64,000 bases of DNA from Tenodera sinensis (GCA_030765045.1 CM060967.1:25933784-25997783); one strand, 5' to 3'. Counted from the stretch's first letter, positions 46,585 to 58,859 are shown. A program made the numbers and translations. The notes: generated by a model not told the origin, from the letters alone.

Positions 46585-49425
46585 GCCTTCAGTGAGGAAT
46601 TTGAAGATGACCCGTGTATAAAGGAAAATAATGATTTAGGGCTATCGGGAGATGTATAACACATTAAAAAATCGATGTCCTTAATTTAACTAACGATCAA
46701 TTTGAGCAAAATCGAACTAATGGAAAGAAATTACTCAGAGAGAGTGCATTCCTTACAATGTCATTTGATCATCGCAGCAGCAAGGAAACCACCACTAAAA
46801 TATATTAAATTAAATTATATTACTGCTATATTAATTGTTACGATTTAAAAAGGATGACATTTGCATGCTAAAATTATAAATTTTTTAGTACCAAACTAAT
46901 TATTTAGTTAAAGCGATCCAAAGTGGTATAAAATAAGCAAGGAAATGGCTGTTGTAAAAATATTAACAGTTAAGTGAAGAAAAAGAATTAAAGATACGGG
47001 GGACTTTACAAGGAAAATTAAAGAATAATGACTAAGGAAAGTAAAAATGAGCAAAAGGAAAGCAGCAGGAAAATCAGCAGAAAGAAGAGTAAGAGAATGT
47101 ATCTATTAGGAAAGAAGAAGAAAAGGAAAACAAAAGAGCTAACTGAAAGATGAAGGGCCAGGACAAAGTAGACCGGAAGGACATCGGACTCCAATTTCTA
47201 CTAGAATGTAAATAGTTTTTAGGACTTGGTATATGTGTAGCAATTTTTTTTTTACTTAAAGCATTCATGCCTTAAACTACTGTACGTATAAGACCTTGTG
47301 GTGGAGTGCGATGTGTATATTTTCCCGTCTTTGACACGGGAAAGCCCTGGAGACTTAAGCCCAAAGGAGGCAATTGTTTGTCCAAAGAGTTCCTGGAAAT
47401 AACGGAGCCGGCCCGCTACCTGTGTTTTCTATAACCATTATAATCGCAAAGCTTTGGGTGGCCTAGAATATTTGTAAAAGAAGTTGGTCATTGTTGAAGG
47501 TCATTCGTGTCCCGCCACCCTCAAAAAGTACCGTTAAAAGCTTCTTCATCTCAAGTACTCGTAGCAACAAAATAAGGTGCTGAACTGTTGTAGAGTGAGT
47601 GGGTTATGGTAATAAATAGCAATCATAACACAAGTTAGGAAGTAAAACCCACAAAATAGAGAACTGAGTGTATGGGAGTTGGAACCTCAACCACCAATGT
47701 ACGTGCGTTTCTTATTTGTATCAAATTAGACGTGGTCTTCTCCGAGAGTTTTTGCACTACTGCTTATAGGATGTAGTCATGTATGACATTATATCACTAA
47801 CGGGAATACTAAACAATAAACTAATGCTATTTAGGGAGCAGTAATACCAGTGGTGAAAATTTAACTGAGCTTGGGAATAGCCGGATTGAAATGTTGGTAC
47901 AAACCTTCGGTAAATAAATATTTATATGTGAACCAAAAAAATGTTTTTCTCCGCGAGACAGGAGTAGCGAATGGTGCGATTTCGGGTCTCTCTTATCTGC
48001 TAGCTATTGCTGCTATCTTCTAAATTTTAAAATAAAAATGTCAGAAAATTTGGGTGCTCGTTCCAAACCACATAATGTCCACTAATTGTTTTAACCGTCC
48101 AGGTGTCTTAAACGGTAGTCGTAAAAATGTAATTTTGACAAATGTTTCTGAAAAAAAATAAGGAAATACGTGTAAAATAGTTTCCTTATTAATCATAACC
48201 CTTAGTGCAACAGCCCATCGTTGGGCCAAGGCTTACCGCCGGACCGCTGCGTCCATATTAAATTATTTAAAAGTCAGAATATCACTTTTTTATGAATACT
48301 TGTTCATTCCTAAGGTAAAAATATAAATTAAATTTGGAATCGATGGTATGTGTAGATAAAAATAATTATTAAGAGCTACGGCTTCCCTCCTTCATTCTCT
48401 TTCGTTTTTGTGTGCATGTTCAAAACAATCTGGAGCAGTTTGAAGCCAATTACCTCACAAACTGGTAACAATTTAAAAAATTGCAGAATAACGAAATTTA
48501 TAAATGGCAGAGTTTTACACAAACTCTCTCTCCAATTGGCCTTATACCTTAAGGCAATCTATCCCTAAAATTTGGTAAATATCAACAAAAAATTAGGCTC
48601 TCTTGTTTGCGTTTTTTGTTCATGTTGCTTTCTTAAGTCGGTCATTTTTAAAGCTCCAAAGGTGTATTGTAATGAATCCATACGATTTAGAGGAAACAAG
48701 GCGTTAAGCTTCAATTTTTCTCTTAAACAGAAACTATTGTTTGTCTCGAATGTTTTAAACGTGTTTTTAATCGGTATAGGATGCTGTCCATATAAGTTTT
48801 ATTTAATATATGTAATATGACTTTGGCGAAGCCAGAGCGAGGAACATTTGGAGCACCGGATGTTGGTCGCAGAAGCAGTAGGTACTGGGAGAGCAATCTC
48901 GTTTTGCATCGTGTTTGTGGCAATGAACGTAGCGTGACTTTGCCGACCATTAGCAGCAGACTTACACTCCATCCCAAACTGCCTTGCATTTCCGGCCAAG
49001 ACAAAGTGCGGCCACTTCCGGTTTCCGTGACCAGCCTGGAGCACTCTACATACACACACTGATTTATTTACATCCCCCTTTTCTCCCTTAATAATCCTCC
49101 TCCTTCATAATAGAGTGATCTGCGCAGGATATCCTTCCGCGGAAATTCTCATTAAATTAAATACCTTTGACAGACTTTACGTTTTAATACGCGTATACCT
49201 ACGTTTCTTCTTTCTAACGTTTTTGTCACTGGCCAGCTGCGTGTCATCCTGAGCGAGTTTTCGAGCCCATCAGTACAAGATTTATTGTGTTTCATAGTTT
49301 GGGTCTAGATGTAATTCCAGATGACGATATTGATAATTAAGATTAACGCTCACAACAATCGTAGTTAACCGTTCACTGTGTTATGAGTCTGAGAAACACA
49401 CCAGTACAGAACTGAGGAATAGTTA
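46585..49425. other. Intergenic DNA; 48817-49062 GC-richer
   Basis: Mostly AT-rich with purine-rich AAGAAGAAAAGG-type stretches near 47040-47160. 47290-47460 and 48817-49062 are of higher complexity. The latter is open on both strands for about 80 codons but shows no recognisable domain or splice site. Confidence 0.35.
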
Positions 49426-49428
49426 AGA

Positions 49429-49680
49429 CGGCGCCGTGGCCGAGTGGTTAGTCCGCTGGCCTCTCACCAAGGGGATTTGAACACAATGGACTGCATATGG
49501 AAGACCTGGGCCACTCGTGGACTAGCTTGAGCGACTTTCATTTTTTTTTACTTGCTAAACAGTTGTCAGTGCAAGGCTGCGCTCAGAGAGCACCAGTTGC
49601 CCAGTCATTGTGTATGGGATTTTCGGTGGACAAAGCGGCATGTATCTCCTTTCTCACTCCCATACCAGTTTTCGGGCTGA
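49429..49680 (+). repeat. SINE family S1, interrupted copy
   Basis: The head GGCGCCGTGGCCGAGTGGTT (A box) is well kept. The S1 core resumes at about 49611 with TATGGGATTTTCGGTGGACA and AAGCGGCATGTATCTCC. The 110 bp between matches another dispersed repeat (S5), so this copy is nested or chimeric. Another B-box-like GGATTTGATCCCGG lies at about 49740. Confidence 0.6.
49498..49610 (+). repeat. S5 short dispersed repeat (plus)
   Basis: GAGCGACTTTCATTTTTTTT, TACTTGCTAAACAGTTGTCA and GGCTGCGCTCAGAGAGCACC match the reverse complement of 52700-52835 in the same order. No coding. It interrupts an S1 SINE here. Confidence 0.65.
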
Positions 49681-49784
49681 TCACTCATCCTAACTCCACT
49701 ATCTGATCCATAACGTCTCAGACATCTACTGCTCGACGGGGATTTGATCCCGGCACTCACTGGTTCTGTATTACAGACTCGTCT

Positions 49785-52015
49785 CTCTTATTATTTTGAA
49801 TGAATTATTAATAAAACATTTCTAATGAAATGAACCACGTCACAGCAACATAACCCTGCCAATTCACCAGCTTTAATACGATGGTTTAGTAAGATAATAT
49901 AATTTTGTAGCCTTTGACTCAATTACTGAGGAACGATTTATAACTTGACTCAAAGCAAGTTGTTGAAAATAATAATATGAACTGCAATAGAGATTCAGAA
50001 GAACAACTTGAAGTCGGAGATTGAGATTATAAAGACAGATGTTAAAGAAGCATGGAACATTTGTTTGTGCTTTGTTTCCCGTCTCAGCGTATATTGTATG
50101 TCCTAGTCACCAAATTTGTGTTGGTAGACAACTTGGAAACGAATTGGTGCATTGAAATTCAACATTTGTTATGCAATATTATCATGGGAAAGACGCAAAG
50201 AAACACATGACCGCACAAAAATAATTGAATGGCCTTTTGGTTTAAACATAACGCTAGGAATCCAGAAATTTAAAGATAACCTTTTTAAGTATCTATCTTA
50301 TGGATTTTATTTATTAGTTTTATTCATGAAATAATCCTAATAAATGCAGTAAATTTCAATTTCTCTGGATAAATCCTCTGTCTGCTTCGTGACTGAACGA
50401 TTTATTGATCATCTGAAAATCACTCATGGCATTAGAAATGATAATTTAACGGTATATTTAGTTGGTCAATGATATACGAACAGAATGTAAATTGTGAAGT
50501 TGAAGGTCTTTGCTTTTCCCCTGAGCATCTTAGAGCAGGCATGGTATCATTGAAGCATCTAAATAAATCCTTATTTTTTAAATCTCTCTCATAATAAGAA
50601 ACATTCCTAATTAAATATATGTAGGTTTATTTCTTAAACAGCGATTTTTAACTGTAAGCTTATACACGTATTCCTTTAAACAGTATGGAATAATTAGTAG
50701 AATTTTTACCTCTACTGATGAATTTACTAAATTTTTTATATGAAATCATTACTAATTGCTTTTCTTGGGCATTAAGGTATCTATTTTAATGTTTGTGCGT
50801 ATTTCTGAGAAATGTTATTCTTATAGGCACATGCAACTTATATTCAGGATGTTGTTTAAAGCGCTGAACCATTTAAATAACTATGCATAATAAAAATTAA
50901 TGTCATTTTACCACTATTAGCCTATAGTTTTCCTTATTTTCAAAATATTTACTAATCCCACAAAATTAGAGAGATGTTCCGAAAATATTCATCACTGTTC
51001 TTCAAATGTATAACAACACTTGACTAGAATTTTGATGTTTTGTTTTAATAAAAAAGTTTTTACATAATCATAGGTTACGTTAACCATACTTAGACACGTT
51101 TTAAATACTATATTCTTTAAATAACTTCACCACTAACTATAGGGCATTGTTCCTACAATACACTTCAAAATGAGTTTAATAAAATATGGTTTGGAACATA
51201 GACATGTTTTGGTTTATTTTTAACTATTATTCATCAATATTCCTGCACTTTTTTCTCCACTGACATTTTCCATTCGAGATTTTATCATTCCCATGTTCAA
51301 AAATTTGATTTTAACGAAATAACATCACGTAGTTCTGTATATGGGAAATGTATACTTTTCGATTTTAATCATTCCATTAAATATAAATTAGTTTCTCAAT
51401 ATAAGATGAAGTGAAATGCATAGGTATAGGTTATGAATTAGAAGAGGACACCTCACCCACTATGACCTGCATTCTACATCCAAAAGGAAGGAACTAAGTG
51501 AAGGAACCCCAGGAGAGTACAGGTCCAAACAGACAAGCCACAAGATGCGAGGAAGTCCCCAGGGTCGAATACCTGGAGCTGGAGCGGGTATCTAGAGAGG
51601 GTACTGAACGGAAGTGAAACTTTTTATAAGCACTTCTTTAACTACTAGTGGTGTCCGTATTAAACCTTAAGTGCACGTCTAGCAGCTAGCTAAATACTTC
51701 ATAAAATCACTTCTAACATTTCCGTTCCTTCCTTAAAGTCACATTTTTTCGCATGCAAACTCAGTACCAAAATCCAAAATATCATTATTGATTACAATGT
51801 TTAAATAATAATATTAATGTATTATATAAATGTGTATAATAACCGTAAAATTAATCATTTAAAATGTAGAGCTCATTAAAATAATTATTTAATTATGTCA
51901 AGTAATATTTGCGCAGCATTAGCTGTTTACGAAAAAGTTGTTACGTGTTTAAGTTTTCTCAGGTAAACCGCCCGTTGATGATACTATCATTGTTATTGTT
52001 GTGTTTTTGTTATTG
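49785..52015. other. AT-rich intergenic DNA
   Basis: No gene seen over about 2.2 kb. 51440-51610 is a GC-richer island (CCTGGAGCTGGAGCGGG) without a recognised product or repeat partner. Confidence 0.4.
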
Positions 52016-52016
52016 A

Positions 52017-52017
<1 letters not shown>

Positions 52018-52082
<65 letters not shown>
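52018..52082. repeat. (ATT)n microsatellite
   Basis: About 65 nt of ATT repeats. Confidence 0.95.
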
Positions 52083-52084
<2 letters not shown>

Positions 52085-52090
<6 letters not shown>

Positions 52091-52695
52091 GTATTTATTA
52101 TTATTTTCAACTGGTTTGCTAATAGTCCACTGTCAACTACTAAACTCTGACCTGCGCAATGTCAGTAGATTTAACGGTTCAAGTTTGGCATACAAAAAAT
52201 GGCGAAAGCGAAGCGGTAGTGGATAAAAGAAATTCGTGGGAAAGAAAATAGTGAGTGATGACGAAGTTAAAATCCTCGCTTCAGTGGAGATGGATCTTTC
52301 CGCTAGGAGCTTCACGACACTTTGATCTGCATTTCATTCCACCACTTTCCTTTGCGTTTGTTTGTTTGCTGCTTCATTACGGATACCAGCCAAGTTAAAT
52401 GTGGTGCGGACTGCAATTAACAGACATTTAATGAAAAAGTTTAGTTTCGTTAAGTAATGCTGAAAGTTGGTCGCATAAACTCCTTCCTGAAACAAAACCT
52501 GTTACCTAAAAGCGCAAGTGAGTTTGTAACATGCTAATAAACAGAAATACAAGAAAAAAGCAAACCATTGATGTGCTACATCCATATCAGCTTTTCTACC
52601 CATTCTTCTATCTGCTTATGTCAATCAAGGTGAATATTTGTAGAAATTATACTACTACATAGTTCCTTGGGAATAGATAATAGGGGAATCAGGAG
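52085..52695. other. Intergenic DNA
   Basis: No gene or repeat family recognised. Confidence 0.35.
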
Positions 52696-52699
52696 TCTT

Positions 52700-52835
52700 A
52701 GCCAGTGTTGGACAACTGGTACTCTCTGAGCGCAGCCCGCTCTCGGCCTAGCACTGTTAACTGTATGTTTAGCAGGTATAAAAAAAATGAGTGTCGCTCA
52801 CGTTGTTCCGCGAGTTCACCAGCCCTAGCTTCAGC
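52700..52835 (-). repeat. S5 short dispersed repeat (minus)
   Basis: The reverse complement reads GAGCGACACTCATTTTTTTT, ACCTGCTAAACATACAG, GGGCTGCGCTCAGAGAGTAC and CAGTTGTCCAACACTGGC, matching 49498-49610. It abuts an R870 copy. Confidence 0.65.
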
Positions 52836-52847
52836 GATAGTCAAGTC

Positions 52848-53390
52848 TTTCAAGACAGGACTTCTACACCAAAGTAACCCTTAAATGGAATATTTTTCAA
52901 AAATTTTGATTAAAATACCAAAAGTTTAAGATATTTTTATGACTAATTAAATATATATCTTGAATTTTCTAGAAATAGCCTCTAAAGTCCTTTTTAATCT
53001 GAATAACTTTTGCATAACTGTAAACCGTAAGAGAAAGGCAAAATATTACTACAAAAAATTTAGATCTCGTTAAAAAACACAATTAATGTCAAATAAAGCT
53101 TTTCTTAGAAATAACATTTACAAGGTATACCTTGTTAATGATTTGAATTTTCTGAAATAGGAAGTGGTTATTCGCTTTTTTATGTCCTGGCCATCCAAAG
53201 AGAACAAACTTGTAAGCGATCACATAACAATCAACTCTTAAACGATTTGACTATTGTTTAAAGTGTACTATACACTCCTGCTCCCATTGTATCTATACGT
53301 AAATAGTATCTAACGATTTCTACAAATGTTTATCATGAAGTGGATAGAGAAATACAGAATTAAAAGAATAGTTTATGATCAATAAATTAT
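52848..53390 (-). repeat. Reverse R870 portion
   Basis: Starts in the middle of R870 (CTTTCAAGACAGGACTTC, then ACCCTTAAATGGAATATTTT). It continues through TATCTTGAATTTTCTAG, TGCATAACTGTAAACCGTAAG, TTAGATCTCGTTAAAAAACA, CATCCAAAGAGAACAAAC and ATGTTTATCATGAAGTGGAT. Both ends are incomplete. Confidence 0.65.
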
Positions 53391-53394
53391 AGAA

Positions 53395-54368
53395 GGATTC
53401 CCTCTTAGATGAAGTACTATTTTTGCAGTGATTAGATAGAAAAAGCATTTTATGCACTAAGCGATGTATTGCATTTCTCACTGTTAAACCCTGTTATTGG
53501 ACTCAATTTCTGTAACATTCCTAAGGACGTTAAAACAAACATATTTTGTTGGAATGTTTGTGGTCGAAACTTGAAGCAACAATTTTAAGAAAAAAAAAAT
53601 CATGCTGTTTACGATGCTGATGTTGGTTATGACGTGATAATGGTGACCCACCAGTTTGTGATTTTCAGTCCGTTCACCATTGGGTTCCTGAGAACCCAAG
53701 ACAAAGATGGAAATTTGCTGTGAAACGCCTATTGGCGAGTAACCACGAGAATCGCCGTGACTTGGGTTTAGTCTGCAGACACACGTTCCCACGTATCTGC
53801 TTCCATTCTCACTGTGTGCAAGCATTTTTGAGATAGTTACGAGTGTCAACGTTATTGCTTATTGTTTTGGTCAAGGACCTGACTTCACTTGGTGATTCAA
53901 TAACTACAATGAAACTTGGATTTAATGGGAATTCATCTATGTTCAGTTGTGAGATGATTGGCTTTTGAAAACTCGTAATTTACTTGCTAATTTGTTTTGA
54001 GTTTTAATATGTACCCAGACAACTTTCACTGCACAGATGTATTGCGATATTTAGTTAAAATGCTACAAAGTTAAATCAACAACTACAATGGAACATGATG
54101 ATTTAGCAGATTTAATGCCACGAGAAAAAGGGAGAACAGGACTCTCTAAAGAAAAGTATAATATAAAACTATTAATAAATTCAATTCTTTATCTGATTAC
54201 CCTGTCCATACGAAAGACTGACAGCACCTACGACTTACAAGCCTATGCCTTGGGTCAGATGCCTGTCGGGGTGGACCGGACAGAGTGAAGACCTGCAAGC
54301 GGGTGGTCAGCCCACCACCAGGTATGTTAGGAAGGGGATGATACAAAATACAGGCAAAATGGATGAAC
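53395..54368. other. Intergenic DNA with unassigned short frames
   Basis: 53484-53849 has a 121-codon minus frame, part Lys/Phe/Ile-rich and part mixed. 54088-54288 has a 66-codon plus frame starting MEHDDLADLMPREKGRTG. Neither has a recognisable domain, conserved motif or convincing splice site, so neither is called as a gene. Confidence 0.35.
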
Positions 54369-54371
54369 AGA

Positions 54372-54540
54372 AAGGTAATACTAGAAAACTTGGTGGAATG
54401 AGTGGCGGGGGAAACCGGAGAACCCGGAGAAAACCCGCCCAGACCCCGTTTAGTCCACCACGAATACCACCCTGGGATCAAACCCGGGCCACCTTGAAGA
54501 TAGGTGAACGGTCTAATCGCTCGGCCACGGCGCCACCCCA
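54372..54540 (-). repeat. SINE family S1 (minus copy)
   Basis: The minus strand reads GGCGCCGTGGCCGAGCGATT (A box), CCGGGTTTGATCCCAGG (B box), TATTCGTGGTGGACTAAACG, GTTTTCTCCGGGTTCTCCGG and CCCCCGCCACTCATTCCACC. This is the best-preserved pair of A and B boxes in the family here. The 3' end is unclear and no duplication was identified. Confidence 0.75.
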
Positions 54541-54559
54541 GAATAAAGAATACGCCAGA

Positions 54560-54970
54560 AAAAATTTATGACATAAATTGTGTGCTTTCATGACAGCTAT
54601 GCTTTTTTGTAGCAAGATTTTGTGGTTTAACAATTTTACAAAAGTATTAAGAATGAAAATGAGTTTACAAAAGTTCAAGGTATACATTTAACTTGTCATG
54701 GAAGTCATTTGAACATATAGCATTTTAACCAAAATTCATAAAAGCACTTTTCGTGATGGAGTGCGAGAACAAGGTCGCATTTTTGGAAACATAAATACTA
54801 CATTTGGTATTTAAGCCAGTTTTCATTTTTGAGTAATGCTGTTCTCAAACGGAGAGACTCGCATAGTTACATATTTTTCTAAAAGCTTTGTTTTGGGGAG
54901 ATGCCTAAAAATGTGTAGATATTTATGTTGAAATCTCATATTGAATATCTGGTGAAATTCAATACATTCT
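54560..54970 (+). repeat. Forward R870 portion
   Basis: Begins at R870's ACATAAATTGTGTGCTTTCA and continues with GTAGCAAGATTTTG. It keeps GTTCAAGGTATACATTTAAC, CATATAGCATTTTAACCAAA, TGGTATTTAAGCCAGTTTTC and a GAAATCTCATATTGAATATCTGG end. It adjoins the S1 SINE, which may have replaced or split its 5' half. Confidence 0.6.
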
Positions 54971-54974
54971 CTAA

Positions 54975-55475
54975 TTACTGCAGAATTGAAAATATATATT
55001 GGCATTACTTTATAGCAGACTGGTATATACCAATTAAGGGCAAGATGGCTCATTTCCAAATTAAAAGACACCACCCTATACATGACAATGTCACGCGCTG
55101 CTGTCTACACACATCCCCTCTTGAACAAAAAACAGATACAACGTAGAGGTGTTCCAACCAAGGACTGCTTGGATCACCTGTCGTCAGCATGACTTGCAAC
55201 AAACACGTGGACAGTACATTCGCTGGCTTTAAAATATGGAGCTTCCTTATCTCATACTGCGATATTCTGTTTTATGATACTGAGAGGCCATCAACGGGCA
55301 CTTCAGACAAATTTGTTACTTCAGTTGTTGCTTTGTCCACCATGAACATAATGAGTAAAGAAAATAATGTATTCCACCCAAAAATTTGATATTAGAGACT
55401 ACGGAACGTGACACAAGAAAGCAGTTTAGACCAAAGTTTCTCTTTGTGTGTATGAATATATCAGATACAAAATGA
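54975..55475. other. Intergenic DNA with an R870 end fragment
   Basis: 55347-55398 matches the first ~50 bp of reverse R870 (AAAGAAAATAATGTATTCCAC, then CCAAAAATTTGATATTAGAG). The rest shows no gene or repeat. Confidence 0.5.
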
Positions 55476-55479
55476 TTAG

Positions 55480-55620
55480 TGCCCGCATTCGAGAGATCCC
55501 GGGCTCAAATCCCGTAACCGATCAATCTGAATTTTTTGTGGTTTCTCTCAGCTGTCAAGGTAAGTACCGGATTGGATATACTGGTATAATACCACGACTC
55601 AAAGTTTCACCGTAAGAATA
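55480..55620 (+). repeat. SINE-like segment (S2-like head)
   Basis: GATCCCGGGCTCAAATCCCG (B-box-like), then CCGATCAATCTGAATTTTTTG and GTGGTTTCTCTC. The head resembles S2 but the body diverges after about 60 bp. Confidence 0.4.
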
Positions 55621-55782
55621 GAACAATAGGGAAAGTGAAAATAGATTGTAATAGCGAATGCTGTGCCATCTATCCACAGATAATGAAAGCAGATAGACTG
55701 GATGGCACTGTAATGCCATCTGCTAGTTACAGAGTCAGAGGTACAGTTGCCTTGCACTGATATCTCTGTGGACTCGTGACGA

Positions 55783-55865
55783 GTGAGTGAGTGAGTGAGT
55801 GAGTGAGTGAGTGAGTGAGTGAGTGAGTTGGGTTTAAGGGCCCGTCAACTAGGTCATTAGGGCCC
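55783..55865 (-). mobile_element. Mini-retroposon stub, (ACTC)n tail, perfect 12-bp duplication
   Basis: The plus strand is (GTGA)n-GTTGGGTTTAAGGGCCCGTC...AGGTCATTAGGGCCC. It is flanked by GACTCGTGACGA at 55771-55782 and 55866-55877, a perfect 12-bp direct repeat. Read on the minus strand, it is about 35-40 bp of retroposon 3' end followed by an (ACTC)n tail. This is what an extremely 5'-truncated target-primed insertion would leave. Confidence 0.8.
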
Positions 55866-56099
55866 GACTCGTGACGAAATAGTACGATGTACAGAGATGA
55901 GACCTCGAAGGCCACCATACATCAGTGTGCAGTGGATCTAACAAATCTGTAGCGATATGATTACGTATTGAAAACGACGTAAAATAAATAGAGAAAAAAG
56001 TCATTAATTTTACTAGAATAGCCTGTAAACACCACCACCCCATTCAGAGATAAATCTGTATAGACCACTCCAATGCTCGAATGGTGAACAAGCTGATTT

Positions 56100-56225
56100 C
56101 TTCCCAGGATGACACGGGTTCTATTCCCTGCCAGGGATGGGAATTTTGTTGTAGTTAGAATTATGCTGTACTCTTCGTAGTCTGGAAGTATGGATGTGAT
56201 AGTGAATGTACATATGAAAACCTGC
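56100..56225 (+). repeat. SINE family S3 copy
   Basis: GACACGGGTTCTATTCCCTG (B-box-like), CCAGGGATGGGAATTTTGTT, TTAGAATTATGCTGTACTC and GTCTGGAAGTATGGATG match the S3 body at 57985-58140. No microsatellite tail is present. Confidence 0.6.
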
Positions 56226-56329
56226 AGTATTCTAACCTAAAAGTTTAAAGCGTAAGAACACTATCAAACGCCTTAGTCAAGCCCCCGATATGTAGGTAGC
56301 AGTTAAGGGAGCTGTAGAAAACAACCAAA

Positions 56330-56745
56330 AATTGCATAATTTTCCGTAATTTATTAACCATAAGAGATAGAAGAAACTCAACAATTACATACCACTTTAA
56401 AACGTACGATTTATTTCAAGTATAACTTTCGGTAGCATGATTATTCGTTTGAATTTTACAATACCTCATTTGTATGAAGCGGACATCATTCAATTATTTT
56501 TCGCAATTTCATACAGAGAGCATGGAAATTTAAAGCAATCATATAACATCCCTTTTTTAAACATTTGACTATCGCTCTTATACCTACAACAAAATGTGTA
56601 ATGTAACTATTTCTTAAAAGTTCTCGATTGGCACAAAATAGATAGAAAAATAAGCAATAAGTACAATAGCTTGTAGATACTGCATAAAATTAAATTGGGA
56701 AGAAAAAGACATGTGAATAAAACACTTAAGGTTTTTATTTTATTT
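56330..56745 (-). repeat. Diverged reverse R870 portion
   Basis: Keeps TATTAACCATAAGAGATAGA, AGAGAGCATGGAAATTTAAAG, AAACATTTGACTATCGCTCT, CTTATACCTACAACAAAATG, AATAGATAGAAAAATAAG and CATGTGAATAAAACAC, in reverse R870 order. Confidence 0.5.
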
Positions 56746-56749
56746 TTTT

Positions 56750-57645
56750 GAAGAATTTTTATAGTAGCTATTGTAGGATTTAGCTAATAGTTTTTGTAAA
56801 ACAGCTCGTTATCTTTTGCACTACGGCATGTTTCATTTCGTAACTTTTCGGTATTAAATTTAATAAACCTGCATTCATATCACGATGTGCTGCTTAAGAA
56901 TAAATTTATAGACAAAAACAGCTTGATTTTGGATTTAGCTCTACGAAAAAGTGGAAAGTTTGAATTAAATTTCCGGACCTCTCTTATTAAACAGATAAAA
57001 TTCACTTATTATCTTAAAACATTATATCTCACTTAAATGTGTTTCATAGATTTGGTTAATGCAACCAGTGCATATAAGAAACTAAACCGTTGAATATCGA
57101 TGCTTGTCTGTTAACTTTTCATAGGGTATTAAACTGACGACTGTGATAAAATGTAAATATATTCAAACCGCTTTAATCTCTACTTTAAAAACCATTAGTA
57201 CAGCAATGGGTGTTTACTCTAACAAATTAACGTCATTAAAAAGAAACCATCTTCATGTACATAATCCGGTTATCTGATCTCATTTTAGGGATCACAAAAG
57301 GTGCTTGAAAATCCCTTCAAAAGCTTTAAGAGGAGAATAATAATGGGTGTAGCCTGATTTCAAACACGTTCACGGAAGTGCATTCATTCTTTAACTCCTA
57401 TAAAGACAATACTGAACCTGTGCTTTCTGTTTGTTTAACCGTTTCTAACTTAATGTTTATCTTGATTGACCTGAACAGCTTTCAAAGTACGTTTTGAGAC
57501 ATTCGTTTTAAAGTTCAGAAATATTCCTTCATTGACATTAGTGTTTTTTTTATCTTTTCCCGTTCATTTTGTTATGATCCTCACGATGAAAAGCTGACTT
57601 TCTTGCATGCTAGTAATTTCCTCAGCGTTTTATCTATTTTACTAC
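56750..57645. other. AT-rich intergenic DNA
   Basis: No gene or repeat recognised. Confidence 0.4.
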
Positions 57646-57648
57646 ACG

Positions 57649-57863
57649 TATGTACAAAGGCCGCTAAAGAAAATCTCACTGCACCTCCGGACTACGTCAC
57701 ATTATCGTTGTACGAAGGCGTGGCTATTTCATTGGTTGATTTGGGCAACATACCCTTGCACAACGGCCTAAAACAGCCAATGAAATGACCATGGCTTCGT
57801 GCGATAATAATGTGACATAGAGTGGAAGTGCAGAGAGATTTCCTTTGGCGGTGTCTGTACATG
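57649..57863. mobile_element. Foldback element with ~100-bp arms
   Basis: The left arm (about 57649-57745) reads TGTACAAAGGCCGCTAAAGA, AAATCTCACTGCACCTCC, GTCACATTATCGTTGTACGA and ATTTCATTGGTTG. The right arm (about 57766-57863) read in reverse gives TGTACAGACACCGCCAAAGG, AAATCTCTCTGCACTTCC, GTCACATTATTATCGCACGA and ATTTCATTGGCTG. The arms match at roughly four in five positions around a loop of about 20 bp. No coding. A clear target duplication was not found. Confidence 0.8.
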
Positions 57864-57984
57864 AACCGCATTATCAGAAGAGATAGTTTATAAATTAATA
57901 TTTGAAATCATTATTTAAACAGACAAGATATAAAACACCAGGTGTTAAAAATGAATATAGATTCGCAAACAAGATGTATTTTTT

Positions 57985-58140
57985 GCCTACTGTGCAAGGG
58001 GTCCCGGGTTCGATTCCCGGCCTGGAGAATGGGAATTTTTGTTTAACTAGAATTATTCCCATCTTCTCTAGAGCCTGTAAGTATGAATGGGAGTGTGCCT
58101 GTGGGTGTGAATTTAATGTGAAAATGGATCCAAAGTTATA
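57985..58140 (+). repeat. SINE family S3, best-preserved copy
   Basis: GGGTCCCGGGTTCGATTCCC is a perfect polymerase III B box. It is followed by GGCCTGGAGAATGGGAATTT, AACTAGAATTATTCCCATC, TCTAGAGCCTGTAAGTATG and AATGTGAAAATGGATCC. The long (AAC)n(AAT)n tract begins about 70 bp downstream, consistent with a microsatellite-tailed SINE. No A box is visible at tRNA spacing, so the head may be truncated. Confidence 0.7.
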
Positions 58141-58207
58141 GAAATGAAATGAATTAGTCATTACAAGCAAGTTTTGACATTTTCCTGATACACTTTCATT
58201 ACAAATA

Positions 58208-58575
<368 letters not shown>

Positions 58576-58859
58576 TAATTTGATACCACAGTAGGGATAG
58601 GATTTGGGTTACTGCCCTCATTTCGGTTCCGGCTTCAAATTCACGAAGGATCAAGCTTTCTGGCCAAGTTATTTCGCATTTGTGGGATATTCGCTTTCTG
58701 AGGATAAGTAAAAGTGCGAAAAAATACAATATTCAGTAAACTCATCCTAACTGAGGCTCAAATGTTTAACAGACATGTTTCCCCCATCCTACCTTTTTTT
58801 TTTGGGAGGGGGGTAACGTCCATTTTAATAACTCAGGTCTCCTGAGACTGTAAATGAAA

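Noticed and set aside
49429..49510. Functional tRNA-Ser/Leu gene
   Set aside because: The A box is good, but the anticodon region and 3' half do not fold as a tRNA, and the same head recurs in other S1 SINE copies.
53484..53849. 121-codon minus-strand frame as a gene
   Set aside because: Contains a poly-Phe/Lys stretch from a poly-A run and no recognisable domain. Length alone is weak evidence in 64 kb.
57998..58030. tRNA gene from a perfect B box
   Set aside because: No A box at proper distance and no acceptor pairing. The downstream body is shared with other S3 copies, so it is a SINE.
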